Positions 41,552-52,734 of a DNA stretch of 64,000 nt are shown in pieces. Made by a program: the position numbers and the translations under genes. The stretch covers positions 188,147 through 252,146 of the forward strand of contig QPMI01000495.1 in assembly GCA_004431415.1 (NCBI GenBank), in the 5' to 3' direction. The stretch's first letter is position 1. Each line of letters starts with the position of its first letter. The notes below the pieces were generated by a model. The model made no database searches, was not told where the DNA came from, and saw nothing but the letters and a program-made list of their open reading frames with translations. Origin of the DNA: Cyanophora paradoxa. Lineage: Eukaryota > Glaucocystophyceae > Cyanophorales > Cyanophoraceae.

Positions 41552-43054
41552 ATGAACCGCGACGAGCACGGCGGCTCCCGCATCCGGAACCCGGTGCCGA
41601 CGCACGCGTACGGCGACTCGGCTGAGATTGCGGCGACCAACCGTGCGGAGTCCTCGCAGCTACGCGGCGGAGTCGACGCAGAGCCCCCGACGCGCGTGAA
41701 GATTGCGGAGGGGCTCATCGCCACCAGCCCCGGCCAGCCCCTCAAACCTGAGGGCGTCATTACTCATATCAACGACGGCCGCGCCATTGCTGCATCGGAC
41801 CCCAAGAAGTACTCGACCGAGAACGACGGCTCTCAGAAGAGCCTCGCCCTCCTCCTTGTTCTACTGCAAGCCCTGTCGGCAGGCCTCAGGTCCATCGTAT
41901 CGACCCTTGTGCAAGGCACCGCTGTCAAGGTCAACGCCAAGGAGGCGGCCGACGAGAGATGCCAGGAGCTCGGCAAGCGCATCTTGGCCATGAGCAAGAC
42001 GGAGAGGCAGAGCTTCAACGGGCAGCGGTTACTGGAACGCCTTAAGAAGGCCAACGCCGAACTTGAGAGCGCTGAAGCCGCGCTCGATCAACCCGGCACG
42101 ATCAAGGGCCTCCCCTCATACATGCGATTCCTCATCAGCAAGATTAGCCCCGAGGAGAGTGAGGCCTTGGACACGCGCCTCAAGTCACCTTACGACGGCA
42201 GTCCTTTACCCGACGCGCTGAAGGCCGTACACGACTTACTCCCATCCTCGACCCTCCTCCCAGACGGACAGAAGATGAAGCCCATCGACATTGTGAAGAC
42301 GCTGGAGAGCCAGATCAACCGACGCGCTGGGCACAGTGGGGGATCTTACACCAACATGAACACCCAGGAGGGTCACAACCGGTACCGTAACTTCCTGAAC
42401 GCCCGCGACAAGATACCTGAATTGAAGCGGATCGCCCTCGAACACGAACCCGAGGACGACGCTTCAGCAGACTTCAGGGAAATGAAGCTTGCTTCTTTCA
42501 TGACCGACGCCTTCGCCGCTATACCACCTGGCCTCTTCGTCGAGGTCCGCTCGGCATCGACTGGGGAGGCTAAGTCTTCCAAGAAGATCTCTCGAGTCGA
42601 GCGGGAACAGCGCCGGGAACAACGACGGGAGCAACGTGCACGACGGCAATCGCAGAGCTCAGACGACTCTGACGGCTCTGACTCCAGCTCGGGACATTCG
42701 AAGCGTAGGAAGAGTTCAAGCCGGGCACCCCTCGGGGCGTCCGCGGTTTACACTCATCCAAGCTCCGGACAACCGAACCCGAACTCGGCATACACGGCAG
42801 CTATACCTGCACCGGCCAACGACAAGAAGCAGACGGGGAAACCCAATTACAATTACCGCGCGTTGAGAAGATTACTGCAATTAAACAACGGGAAGGTTAC
42901 CACCGAGCAGAGAAGCCTAAACACCGCGGTACCAACCACGACTTCTACTGCTGGCGGTGCCCTGACAATTTACCGCCGGCCGAACGCCACCATTACGCTG
43001 ACGATTACCTGGAATGCCCACGGCATGACTACCGGTATAAGCTACTGGAGATGA
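41552..43054 (+). CDS. Giant element Gag, main part
   Basis: ATG 41,552 (MNRDEHGGSRIRNPVPTHAY). Helical capsid-like middle: LERLKKANAELESAEAALDQ, LPSYMRFLISKISPEESEAL, MKPIDIVKTLESQINRRAG, HNRYRNFLNARDKIPELKRI. Then a basic coiled stretch (RVEREQRREQRREQRARRQ) and a Ser/Asp-rich linker. The coding signal leaves this frame near 42,896 (a GG run) and continues in the next frame, where C-x2-C and C-P-x-H residues (YCWRCP; LECPRH) suggest a zinc ribbon before the knuckles. The stop at 43,052-43,054 is therefore probably not the true end. Confidence 0.7.
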   Translation: MNRDEHGGSRIRNPVPTHAYGDSAEIAATNRAESSQLRGGVDAEPPTRVKIAEGLIATSPGQPLKPEGVITHINDGRAIAASDPKKYSTENDGSQKSLALLLVLLQALSAGLRSIVSTLVQGTAVKVNAKEAADERCQELGKRILAMSKTERQSFNGQRLLERLKKANAELESAEAALDQPGTIKGLPSYMRFLISKISPEESEALDTRLKSPYDGSPLPDALKAVHDLLPSSTLLPDGQKMKPIDIVKTLESQINRRAGHSGGSYTNMNTQEGHNRYRNFLNARDKIPELKRIALEHEPEDDASADFREMKLASFMTDAFAAIPPGLFVEVRSASTGEAKSSKKISRVEREQRREQRREQRARRQSQSSDDSDGSDSSSGHSKRRKSSSRAPLGASAVYTHPSSGQPNPNSAYTAAIPAPANDKKQTGKPNYNYRALRRLLQLNNGKVTTEQRSLNTAVPTTTSTAGGALTIYRRPNATITLTITWNAHGMTTGISYWR

Positions 43055-43455
43055 TCCAGAGCGGCGACAACAACCCAATTGTACGAATGGCGGCAGAAAC
43101 CTGCAAGATTCCCACTGGCTCAAACGGACAGACGGCGCCGACGCAGCCCACGCAAAATGCAGCGGCTAACCCGACGTCGAACCTCCAATGCTTTAACTGT
43201 CAAGGTTACGGACATCGCCAATCGGAATGCACTCAACCCAAGAAGTGCCGACTTTGTAACTCAACTGAACACCTCCAAGCAAACTGCCCCCGGAACGGCA
43301 ACCGTGACGGCGGTGGCGGCGCAGGAGGCGGTAATAAGGACACCTACCCCTGGGGTCGCGGTGACCGTGGTGGCCGCGGTGGACGAGGTGGCGGACGAGG
43401 CGGCGGACGAGGCGGCGGTCGCGGCGGTGGTGGAGGACCTTCATCGCGCCCCCCC
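43051..43455 (+). CDS. Giant element nucleocapsid-like segment: two zinc knuckles and Gly/Arg tail
   Basis: Two CCHC boxes, CFNCQGYGHRQSEC (43,189-43,230) and CRLCNSTEHLQANC (43,246-43,287), followed by a Gly/Arg-rich tract (GDRGGRGGRGGGRGGGRGG), an RNA-binding combination typical of nucleocapsid. It continues from the preceding Gag segment in a shifted frame. The frame is lost again in a C7 run at 43,449-43,455. Confidence 0.75.
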
Positions 43456-43474
43456 TCGGCATCACTGCCAATGA

Positions 43475-45890
43475 CAATCCTACAACGACGACGGACGCAC
43501 CAAAGACCCCGGCCACGACGCCGGCGCCTACGTGCCCGTCTGACACCACTACGCCCCTCACAACAGGTGTACCACAGACCCCGGCCACGACGCCGGCGCC
43601 CGTGGGCCCACCTGGAACTACGGCTTCATTACACACGCCGACAGTGCCAACCACTGCAACGCAGGCCCCGGCCACGATGCCGGCGCCGACGAACCCAGTG
43701 GAGACACCAGTCTTGCAAACTGTGCCGGTACACGTCGCACAGCCAGTTCCAATGGGAGAAGTGCCAGCCCCGACCACGACGTCGGCGCCAGCACCTACCT
43801 CCACGCCTACGGAACAGCAAATCGCAGAACTGGTGCAAGAAGCTAGAACGCGGGCTACTAAACCACACTTCCAGCCCAGACCTGTTAACGTAACACAAGC
43901 TCTATACGACTTGCAGCGAGAAGAAGTACGAGTGTCGGCAGTGACATCGACCGTCCTCGACAAGGTCAACAGAGCACTGGCTAAAATGGCCAACCTTGGA
44001 GCGCGAGCTGCCACCCCAACCCGCCCCAAGAGCAACAAGTATACAACCAAATTTGGCTTCATTCGGGAACGTATCTCTGCAATTACACAAGCCGCGGCAA
44101 TCCCAGTACGGCGGATCGAAGTCGACAAGAACGCGACAAAGACCTGCTGGAACACGGACACGTGCGCTGAACACCTCCAAGGGCCTCTGGTAAAGACGCT
44201 GCAGGACGTTACGGCGCGGGCCGCCAACCTCGGTCTCGAGATCGCGGCAACGAAGGCGGCACTTACCAGCAAAGGGGGCAAGACCACAAACGTCTCGACG
44301 GCAAAGGCTCATGACGGCCAGCCACCCGTTGCCTCGACGGCGCAGAAGCCGGTAGTGGAGCACGCAACACCGGTCATCTCGCCTACGGTGAACCAGATCG
44401 TGGAGCCGGCCGAATGTATCGCTGAGTACGTAGGGCCGCTCACGACGTACCTACGAGAAGTACTGGGCTACATGCACAGACGACGCCTCGCAAACCCCGT
44501 CTACTTTCGCGAAGTGCCCGGAAGTGCATGGTTCACACATGGCTTCCCTGGCTGCGACTTCCGACAGGCGTTCATCGACGCTGTCCTCTATTGCCCCCAA
44601 CTGAAGCACATTACCATACTCTTCGGACACAAGGGTGCGGGACTGTGTGCGACAGCAGCGGGTGCAAGAGAGCAGGCACTGCAGAACGGCAGTACCGACG
44701 TCGATGACGTAACGATGCTTCATCGGTACCCTATCCCTCACGAACATGTACGGCCCATCTTTCACCACGCTCTTGACTACAACGTCAACAAATTAGCTGC
44801 ACCTCAACGCCAACACCACCCGTTAGCGGAAACGGCTGGGGAGAGCGACCTTTCCACATTCCCAGACGTGGTTCAGTACGAGCCTCACGGTGACGTTGGC
44901 GGCGAGACAACTTTCATTCACGAGTGCTGTGACCGGTGCAAGCCGATAACAATCCAGCAGTCGGCAGCCGGAGCACTGGAACCGCGCGAGATTCACGGTC
45001 AGAGTCGGCAGCCTTCGAACGGACCGGCGGACCGTGCACTCCACTTGCATCTCACGACGCTTGTGGATTCACTTCGCAGCTTGGGCCAGGCCCACCCAGC
45101 CAACGCAGCCGCGGGCCGACCTCAGTACATCACACTACTTAAACGCACGGCAGTGCAAGCATTCTGGAACGGCAACCCAGTTGCGGGAACTGACATGGAT
45201 CGACCTTGCGTACCGGACGCTCGACCCCTCAGTGGTGACCGTGATCACGAACACTGGGATACGTTAGCTGAACATCCAGTCCAGCAACCCCCAGACTTGA
45301 CAGATCGACTTAATTTGACGACAGCTATCCGGGCTACAATCCTCAGGCGCACAACCTCCGCTGACCTCATACTGCTCAATGAGTGGGCGAAGCGGACGGC
45401 CAATGCAATCAACACTGGTGCATGGCAGCAGGCCGTGAATTGGACACGGCGGGACCGACCATCCGACAACTACAACTTGGAACGAACACTTGCCCCGGCC
45501 ACGGCCGGCGCAGTACCAGTTCCTACGACACGAGATATTACACCCGCCCCGGCCACGGCCGGCGCGATCACCGTCCCTACTGCGCGAGACTCAGTACCTG
45601 CCCCGACCACGGCCGGCGCAGTACATGTCCCGCCTCCACCACACTCGACACCCACACCAGCAATAGCTGACGGGGTAGCCCAGCCTCCTCCGACATCACT
45701 TGAAATGCCATTGGACCGCGGTACCCAATGGACTTCAGAACAAGTATCACTGATACGAGGATGGGCCGAATCAGTACATAATCGCACACGGCGAGAAAAC
45801 GTTGATCTTTGGGAACTCTACAACTGCAGCCCAACGGCGGCACTCACATGGATCGTCACCATGATGCCCCCACGACGTACCCCACGATAG
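43475..45890 (+). CDS. Giant element ORF2, unknown function
   Basis: About 800 codons with no recognised domain. It starts in a Thr/Pro-rich linker with repeated TPATTPAP-type motifs, then REEVRVSAVTSTVLDKVNRA and FGFIRERISAITQAAAIPV. A central region has PLTTYLREVLGYMHRRRLAN, YFREVPGSAWFTHGFPGCDF and LKHITILFGHKGAGLCATAA, with a CCDRC pair. The C-terminal third has three APATAGA or APTTAGA motifs (45,490-45,625). It overlaps ORF3 in another frame; a C5 run at 45,867-45,871 is the likely shift site. It lies between Gag and the larger ORF4, so it is probably part of the same polyprotein. Confidence 0.6.
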
Positions 45891-46710
45891 CTCAAGCAGT
45901 TCTTGACGCTTATCTGGAAACGTACCCACGGAACTCGCTCGTGCCAGAGCCGACGAACTCCTCTGTCAAATGGATGCTCGCAACTCGGAACCGGAGTCGC
46001 AACGCGAAACCTTCCATGAGCTACATGCGAAGCCAAGCTAAATGCCTGACCACGGACGCTGTCAGCATCCTGCGGCAGCGATTCCGGGCCGGAAGCAATG
46101 GTGACTATAACATGTTTGGAGGCGATAGCTTCTTTACCAAACAGACGGTGAACAGCGTCTTTGTGAGCCCTGGCGCCCAGCAAATCTACATCCGCTGCGA
46201 GGCGGTTGGCTTTCCCGGACCATGCCCGGCAACGCCAGTCGCCCGAACGGCGCCATCACAAGGGCACGCAGCCACATGTCACCACCACTGCCAACAGCTG
46301 AACATGTTATTTTACCGACGGCACCTTTACAACCCCGACGGACAGTTCACCAGCACTCGCGTCGAGATGACTATGAACTGTGGGACGTGTGGCAAGTACC
46401 CACTCGTGTCTTATTGCAACTACCCAGACGCCGAGGTGACAGGCTTGTACCCCCATCCGACGCCTGTGGGCCCGGACGGCCCCTTGGACCGGAGAGTAAC
46501 AACTCGAGCCGAGGAGACGTTCAATGCAATCATCATGGAAGCGCTCGCTTGGTGGCCCAAGAGCCAGCTCGCCTGCAAGCATGGCTATGCCAATGTTTAC
46601 GACCGCTTCATCAACCTTAACATGGAGCCGTTCGACGTACGTGCGTACAGAGTCCACGCCAACACAGAATGGTCCAGCACGCGACCCAACCAGCGGTTCA
46701 ACTACGGGAC
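45870..46710 (+). CDS. Giant element ORF3 segment, possible zinc-binding domain
   Basis: Continues the coding signal of ORF2 in a shifted frame: AQAVLDAYLETYPRNSLVPE, MSYMRSQAKCLTTDAVSILR, FGGDSFFTKQTVNSVFVSPG. A Cys/His cluster (CHHHC; MNCGTCGKYPLVSYC) could bind zinc. AIIMEALAWWPKSQLACKHG follows. The signal moves to the ORF4 frame near a GGG run at 46,706-46,708. No known family is recognised. Confidence 0.55.
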
Positions 46711-49700
46711 CCTACGCACGGCAACTCGAACTCCAACCAGGACCGGGACACGCGCAGCGCACCCCCGACACCGGCTCACGGCCCATTGGTCAGCCTCACG
46801 ACGCAACCACAGCAGCACTGGCCTGAGGAAGCTCGCAATCCCCCGCGGCTGTTGAAGCCAACGACGGTCATCTCGTACCAGTCTCACGAGGCCGGAGTGG
46901 TAGACAGCCGTGGCTGCACCATTCCTTACTTCGGCATCGGCGAGCACGGATCCGCCTACGAGTATTTCAATCCAATCCGAGTCACAGCCATCTTGCGCCG
47001 AATTTACGACCCGGACGAGCAGCGGAAGTATAAGGAAGCCATGAAGATCATCCCTGAGTCATATGACTTCATTGCAGCCCAGCTGGAGACCAGTACAACC
47101 TGGCCCCCCTCATGGACATACCCGACTGACGACGACAAGCGTAACTTTATCGATCTTATGTACGAGCGGGAACGACGCCCGAGCCGAGCGCCTCAACGAC
47201 CAGCTGGAACCAAACCCCGAACGGCGCCTGGATCCGTGGATCTGACGGCGAGCGTGAACACGGCGTACGACGCCGATTACGCCTTGGGTGAGGGCAAAGG
47301 TCCTTACATGGCGGCGGCGCTTACTGGTTACGCTCGAGCACGGGGACGCGAAGCGAACAGGACCGCCTCGAGCGCTACGCGGAAATACAAGCCACGACAA
47401 GTCCGGGTACAGACCATCGCGAACAAGATGGAAGATACACCACCGACGTCGTCATCTGAGACCCCGGAACGGACACCTTCACCCCCGTTCAGGGCGACCT
47501 CGGCCGACCCCCAAGCCCCAACTCTGGACGATCCCGGGAGTGGTGTCCTCAGCCCCAGCGACAGCGTGGCCCTTGGTTATGGCACTACGAATCCCTCCAG
47601 TCTCATTACCGTCGCCCCGGCCACGGCCGGCGCGCCGCAAACTGAGACGAATGCTACCAACGTAACAATCAACCCGAGCCCTGCATCTCCGACCCTTACG
47701 ACGCCCCTGGAAGCCGCCCCGGCCACGGCTGGCGTGGCTCAACCCGGCGTTATAGCTTCAGAGCAAGCGACTCCGGACATGACCATAACTGTCAGGGAGC
47801 AGACTTTGACACTGCCAACTGACAACGAATCGACCACGACCCCCGCAACTACCGCCCCGGCCACGGCCGGCGAGGTAGACAGGTCGAACGTTGAGCCCAC
47901 GGACACGCCCAGCATGACAAACCCCGCCGATCACAGCCCTACGGCAAGGCCGGATGACTTCATCGTTGAGTCCGAAAGCCCTCCAGGACCCGACTGGATT
48001 GAATGCCCAGGGGATTGCCGTCCCCGACTGTGGGCTCGCCCACACTCGCGCGCGTGGATATATGCACGTGAATACTGGCGATCCTGGAACGAGGAGGAGC
48101 CAACGGCAGAGGAAGATGGCTCGGGACCAATTCACATTTCCCGGACTTACCCTACTGTCACTGAGGATCCCCAGCGTTACATCCAAGTCGGCGACATTCC
48201 CGTCCCGATTCCGGAACCTGAACCGCCACTTCCAGTCCCGCCGGAGACCGGCGCAATCGTGAGAACCACACACTTGGGCGAGGTCACTGCTGCAGTTTCA
48301 CAGCGCCTCGGAGACTGTGGGGTCATACCAAGCACAATGCCCGGCTACGCAGAGGCAGCGGCTGCGGTCGACAATCCCAACCTGTTTGCAACCTATCGCA
48401 AGTACACGCCATGGAATGCAAGTACGGACCCGTCCAAGACCGGCCTCTACCTCACAAACATTTCCACGCTGCCTGACGGACTCACGGAGCTGAACCCGGC
48501 TAACCGGCACGTCCTCGACAGACTCGTCACGTACGTCGATGTCGAGGAGCAATCAGCGATTTTGCTCAAACATACCGCCCATCTCCGCGCTGTCGCTTAT
48601 GCGATCATGAGAATTGCGGGCACAGCCGACACTACGGATAGCTTGGAAGAGACGCTGCGTCACGCATCTGTCCTCGAGCTGCTGGGCCTTGATGCACAAC
48701 AAGCAATAACCCTGACGACTTCACGGCAAGGAATATTGCCTTGGCTCTTCGACGTCATGATCTCGTACGGCCGAAGCATGCGGGCACAATTCCCTACTTA
48801 CTTCGAACCGCACGGGGACTACTATGCGCCTTTCCCCACTCTCGCCGACGCGCTGACGGTCCGCATGACGGCACTGGAACGCTTAATCCTCGAGTCGCAC
48901 CTGCCGCCGCCCTTCGACGACGAATTCGCGCCTTACCCCACGGCGACACCTCCAGCGCTCGATCGAGACATCGCCCTCGAGATGCGGGTGACAGCCCTGG
49001 CCAACGCAATTCACATTGCAGCGGCTGGAGCACGCATCTACTTCCACTCGAAGCCTCGGGAGTTGGAACGGCATCACTCATGGCGCAGCCCTTGGCTTCG
49101 CTGTTCGGATCCGTTCTCGGCAAAGCCAAATAGGCTGCTGTGGCCGACAAGCCCAGACTTCTACTTCACAATGGGAGTCGAAATGGTGGAGTACATCACG
49201 CGCGTGCTCAACCTGCCCTTCGGAGGCCACTTCGCGAATAGCCCCAACAGCTGGCTGGCTACCGTCGACCGGTACCTTGACCGGACACAGACGCCCCCGG
49301 AACAGGGGACCTTGGACGTTCCACGGAAGCCCTTCGAGCTCCACGGTGTATTACTCGACGAGTACAAACTAGCGGTGATTGAATGTAACGAGCGACGCCT
49401 CGACTACTCCGAAGACCCGCTTTCTCCACTCTGGAGAGGTCTTCAGGCGTTCCGGACCGGTGCCGAGAACTCCGGCAACGTGTTCGTGACCCATCTCTCC
49501 GCGAGGACAGCCTTAGGGCGTGCCCGCGAGCTCGGCGACGTAGCAGCATTCCGACAGGCCCTGCGGCTCCATCTGGACCGTTACCCGGAGAGAGTACATG
49601 AGCGCGTCGGTGCTCGTAGCTACCCGAGCAGCTTCGAGCTCAGCCGCGTGGAACCGGGACCTGACCTGCAACTGTCACTGGTTGAAGGCTACCCTGAGGG

Positions 49701-52700
49701 CCCGTACACCATCCGTATTCAACATCAGGAGGCGGTACTCCTCTCCAACCCCACGTTGTGGCACGCCACTGTTCTCGACGCATTGTATTGGGCGTTGAAG
49801 CGTAAATACAACGGGGACAAATGGACGGATGCGGAGGATTGGCAGGCTCAGTGCCTGGCATACGGAATGACAAACCGCCTTCGACTGATCGACTCCCAGC
49901 CGAACACCCTAGTCCGGCTCTCCCTCGTCCGGGCGATCATGTTCGGGGCCGACAAGATTCTCGGAATTTTCCAGTACTGGAACAAGTCGAAGGAGAACCT
50001 ACTTGCGGATCTTACACCCTGCGTACCGAACGATTACGTGAATCCAAGCACGGCAACCATCGACATTATGCAGGCGTACAACGTCCCATTTCCCCCGATA
50101 CGTCAGAGGATCACGGAGTACGGCCTCAATTGGGACACCCGCTTCCTCCTGCGTTGGGCAGAACTGACCACGCTCCGAATCCACGATTCCATGTTCTTTA
50201 CGGCCGACGACGAGACCACACTGCGGAGTCACCCCCTCATGTTCTCAGGACGGAAACGACCGCCCCCGGCACCGGTGCAGCAACCACGTAGCACAACTTC
50301 AGGCTCAACTGCTAAACGCGTGGGCCTGAAAAAGGGCCGCAAGACAGTAATATCGGAAGACGAGGCTGGTGACGATTGGTTTTACGAAACTGTCGACCTC
50401 AGCCGGAACGCCCGGGCCATATTCGGTACCCGATATTACTACAAGTTCTTCGGTGCCGACATCATCGAGAACGGCTACGTTACCGACAAGTTCGAACGCG
50501 TCGGATGGTGGGGCGACCCCAGGAACGCATCCACCGCAAGCAATCATACTCAAGTGCGGGGACTCGACGACAGCGTCGATACTCAGTGGGCATTTGAGGC
50601 GGGGCACTCGGGCCTCCAGCACGGGAGGGGACAACACAACGACTTCCGCTTGTTCACGCTGTCTTACCACAAGGATCTGCCGGCACTCGAACGTCTGGAG
50701 GACCCCACTATCCCCGAGGATAGTACGGTGCAACTCTACGACGTGACACGCTCAGACACGCGCAACGAAGTATACACGATCAACAAACAGCCGCTCGCAT
50801 TCCGAGGCGTCGAATTCTTTCTCAGTACTCTCAGCTCCGCGATGGCCGAGAACATGAGATACACTCCGTGGTCTGCCGTCCTCGTGGCAGAAATGTGCAG
50901 TGCCTCGCAACCTCGGTCCTCGTTCACGCGTGACTTGACGGCATTGGAGGAGTACGTGAATACGAAGCCTGAATGGGAACACCCACTGGCAGAGAGCCAA
51001 ATTCAGTACTTCATGCACGGCGACACGAACATGGACAAGTTCATGCGGAAGCTTCCAGAGTTCAGACCGATCCACGCGCTTAACCAGCTTCGTTGGCGCG
51101 GAGCACTACAGGCGCTCGACGGCGTGGTACGCCATCGGGCACGCAATCGTTCCAACCCGTACCTGCACGGGGTGCAGACCGTGACAGATGACGGCAATAC
51201 CCGCAAGAACCGTTGCGAGATCAAGTTTACCACCTTGACAATCGCTCCCGCCAATGAGCACAACCCGTTGAATGAGCTCGGTAACTACCTCACAGCGTTC
51301 CGAAGCCCACTCGAGCGGCCTCAGGGACATGAAATGGCTCCCCCGCTTGGCAACGGCGGACCCCATGCTGGCACGTTCCACGAGTTCAACTCCCCGACGA
51401 TACTGAGCGACACCCTGGAAGTCTTCGCCAACGGCGGCCCGCGAATTTACACAAAGACGCGGACCAGGGACACCCAGGCTGTCGTTCACGTGTTCGATGC
51501 CAACAACCGTGACACTTGGCTCCAAATCGCCCGTTCGAACAGGCCACAACGGCCCGCGGACCAGCCTGCATACTTCGACTACAATCGCATACCAATTCTG
51601 CTTGAGGAGACGATCCTACCCGGCGGCGTCTGGAAGACCATCGAGAGGCCTACTAGGCCGACGGAGGGTGCATTCATCCACGTTATCCCCTTCAAGCCGG
51701 AAGTACATCACTGGGTCCACCACTTCGCACATCACGTAGCAGCTTCAATCCGTTTGTACACGGCGTTCCCGTCGAAACAGATGCCAATCCACGACGGCCT
51801 GCTGGAGATTCTCGACGAATACGTGACTTCGAATGCGAGCCTACTACACTTCCGTGTCGACGACGACGGCAACATGACCGTGTCTCAGGAACTGCAAGAC
51901 TGGTACGCCCGGGATTTTGGCACGGCAACACCACCACCCGGCGCCATGTTTGCAACGGCCTTCATGGCACTACTAGTCACGGCGATTACAACGCAACTCG
52001 CGGCAGTTGTCCGCCACGGGGCCCTCGGCAATGCCGGGCGCGCCTCCACAACAGCCAAGGAGACATGGCAACGCTACGAAGATCGCCAGTCGCAGCATGC
52101 ACACTTTCCCGCTGCCTTCGACCTCCCTGTCAACGTCATCGAGATGTTTGGACACGACGGAACCATGGTCGGCAACAGGGGCATGGACAACCTCGGCATG
52201 GGCGTGAGCCAATACACGTTCAACAGGAACGAGTTCGAACGGTCCTGGCGTCATTACGAACAGCACGTGGGTCCGGAGGTACTCCTACAGTACAATGAGA
52301 TCCACGCGTCCGAGGAAGATTCGATTCCCGAATTGTTTCTCCTTGACTACGGCGCAATACTGTTCTCCGACGACCTCGTGGAGCATCGTACGCGCTGGAT
52401 AACGCTGGCTTACAACGCTTCCGGCACGTCACGGGACGACCGCATCACCATGACAGCTGAACTGGCACCCCCCTTGCGGTACAGCGGAGGTCTCACAGAA
52501 GCCGACGGAGCAAATCCTAGCCGTTTCGGGCCCCACCTCTACATCGGTGACGACGAGGACGGAGCTCCTCCCGGACCATTTGAGGGCGTCGGGTTGTCCA
52601 TCAACCCGCTGCGCGGCGCTCTACAAGTCGACCCCCGATACCCGCGGACGTACCTGTACGACCAGGCGACGGGACGATGGAGCAGCCCAGGCTGGTACGA

Positions 52701-52734
52701 CGGCAGAACGCGGCCGCCGCGAATCCAAGTCTAG
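46669..52734 (+). CDS. Giant element ORF4, 2,021 codons, unknown function
   Basis: One uninterrupted 6.1 kb frame; the first residues overlap ORF3, so the real join is near 46,707. Layout: a globular start (GIGEHGSAYEYFNPIRVTAI), then a disordered Thr/Pro region with three APATAG motifs (47,617-47,880). Then a long, well-structured region rich in Trp, Tyr and His: LFDVMISYGRSMRAQFPTYF, DFYFTMGVEMVEYITRVLNL, HATVLDALYWALKRKYNGDK, GTRYYYKFFGADIIENGYVT, VHHWVHHFAHHVAASIRLYT, and near the end NVIEMFGHDGTMVGNRGMDN. A short hydrophobic helix (FATAFMALLVTAITTQLAAV) lies at about residue 1,760. I recognise no enzyme motif. The position between Gag and protease and the size suggest a structural or virion-associated protein. 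Confidence 0.7.
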   Translation: MVQHATQPAVQLRDPTHGNSNSNQDRDTRSAPPTPAHGPLVSLTTQPQQHWPEEARNPPRLLKPTTVISYQSHEAGVVDSRGCTIPYFGIGEHGSAYEYFNPIRVTAILRRIYDPDEQRKYKEAMKIIPESYDFIAAQLETSTTWPPSWTYPTDDDKRNFIDLMYERERRPSRAPQRPAGTKPRTAPGSVDLTASVNTAYDADYALGEGKGPYMAAALTGYARARGREANRTASSATRKYKPRQVRVQTIANKMEDTPPTSSSETPERTPSPPFRATSADPQAPTLDDPGSGVLSPSDSVALGYGTTNPSSLITVAPATAGAPQTETNATNVTINPSPASPTLTTPLEAAPATAGVAQPGVIASEQATPDMTITVREQTLTLPTDNESTTTPATTAPATAGEVDRSNVEPTDTPSMTNPADHSPTARPDDFIVESESPPGPDWIECPGDCRPRLWARPHSRAWIYAREYWRSWNEEEPTAEEDGSGPIHISRTYPTVTEDPQRYIQVGDIPVPIPEPEPPLPVPPETGAIVRTTHLGEVTAAVSQRLGDCGVIPSTMPGYAEAAAAVDNPNLFATYRKYTPWNASTDPSKTGLYLTNISTLPDGLTELNPANRHVLDRLVTYVDVEEQSAILLKHTAHLRAVAYAIMRIAGTADTTDSLEETLRHASVLELLGLDAQQAITLTTSRQGILPWLFDVMISYGRSMRAQFPTYFEPHGDYYAPFPTLADALTVRMTALERLILESHLPPPFDDEFAPYPTATPPALDRDIALEMRVTALANAIHIAAAGARIYFHSKPRELERHHSWRSPWLRCSDPFSAKPNRLLWPTSPDFYFTMGVEMVEYITRVLNLPFGGHFANSPNSWLATVDRYLDRTQTPPEQGTLDVPRKPFELHGVLLDEYKLAVIECNERRLDYSEDPLSPLWRGLQAFRTGAENSGNVFVTHLSARTALGRARELGDVAAFRQALRLHLDRYPERVHERVGARSYPSSFELSRVEPGPDLQLSLVEGYPEGPYTIRIQHQEAVLLSNPTLWHATVLDALYWALKRKYNGDKWTDAEDWQAQCLAYGMTNRLRLIDSQPNTLVRLSLVRAIMFGADKILGIFQYWNKSKENLLADLTPCVPNDYVNPSTATIDIMQAYNVPFPPIRQRITEYGLNWDTRFLLRWAELTTLRIHDSMFFTADDETTLRSHPLMFSGRKRPPPAPVQQPRSTTSGSTAKRVGLKKGRKTVISEDEAGDDWFYETVDLSRNARAIFGTRYYYKFFGADIIENGYVTDKFERVGWWGDPRNASTASNHTQVRGLDDSVDTQWAFEAGHSGLQHGRGQHNDFRLFTLSYHKDLPALERLEDPTIPEDSTVQLYDVTRSDTRNEVYTINKQPLAFRGVEFFLSTLSSAMAENMRYTPWSAVLVAEMCSASQPRSSFTRDLTALEEYVNTKPEWEHPLAESQIQYFMHGDTNMDKFMRKLPEFRPIHALNQLRWRGALQALDGVVRHRARNRSNPYLHGVQTVTDDGNTRKNRCEIKFTTLTIAPANEHNPLNELGNYLTAFRSPLERPQGHEMAPPLGNGGPHAGTFHEFNSPTILSDTLEVFANGGPRIYTKTRTRDTQAVVHVFDANNRDTWLQIARSNRPQRPADQPAYFDYNRIPILLEETILPGGVWKTIERPTRPTEGAFIHVIPFKPEVHHWVHHFAHHVAASIRLYTAFPSKQMPIHDGLLEILDEYVTSNASLLHFRVDDDGNMTVSQELQDWYARDFGTATPPPGAMFATAFMALLVTAITTQLAAVVRHGALGNAGRASTTAKETWQRYEDRQSQHAHFPAAFDLPVNVIEMFGHDGTMVGNRGMDNLGMGVSQYTFNRNEFERSWRHYEQHVGPEVLLQYNEIHASEEDSIPELFLLDYGAILFSDDLVEHRTRWITLAYNASGTSRDDRITMTAELAPPLRYSGGLTEADGANPSRFGPHLYIGDDEDGAPPGPFEGVGLSINPLRGALQVDPRYPRTYLYDQATGRWSSPGWYDGRTRPPRIQV

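Noticed and set aside
41169-41625. Short ORFs with repeated RRRSSEHLSSEDH-type peptides
   Set aside because: Translation of the 96-bp tandem array upstream of the Gag ATG.
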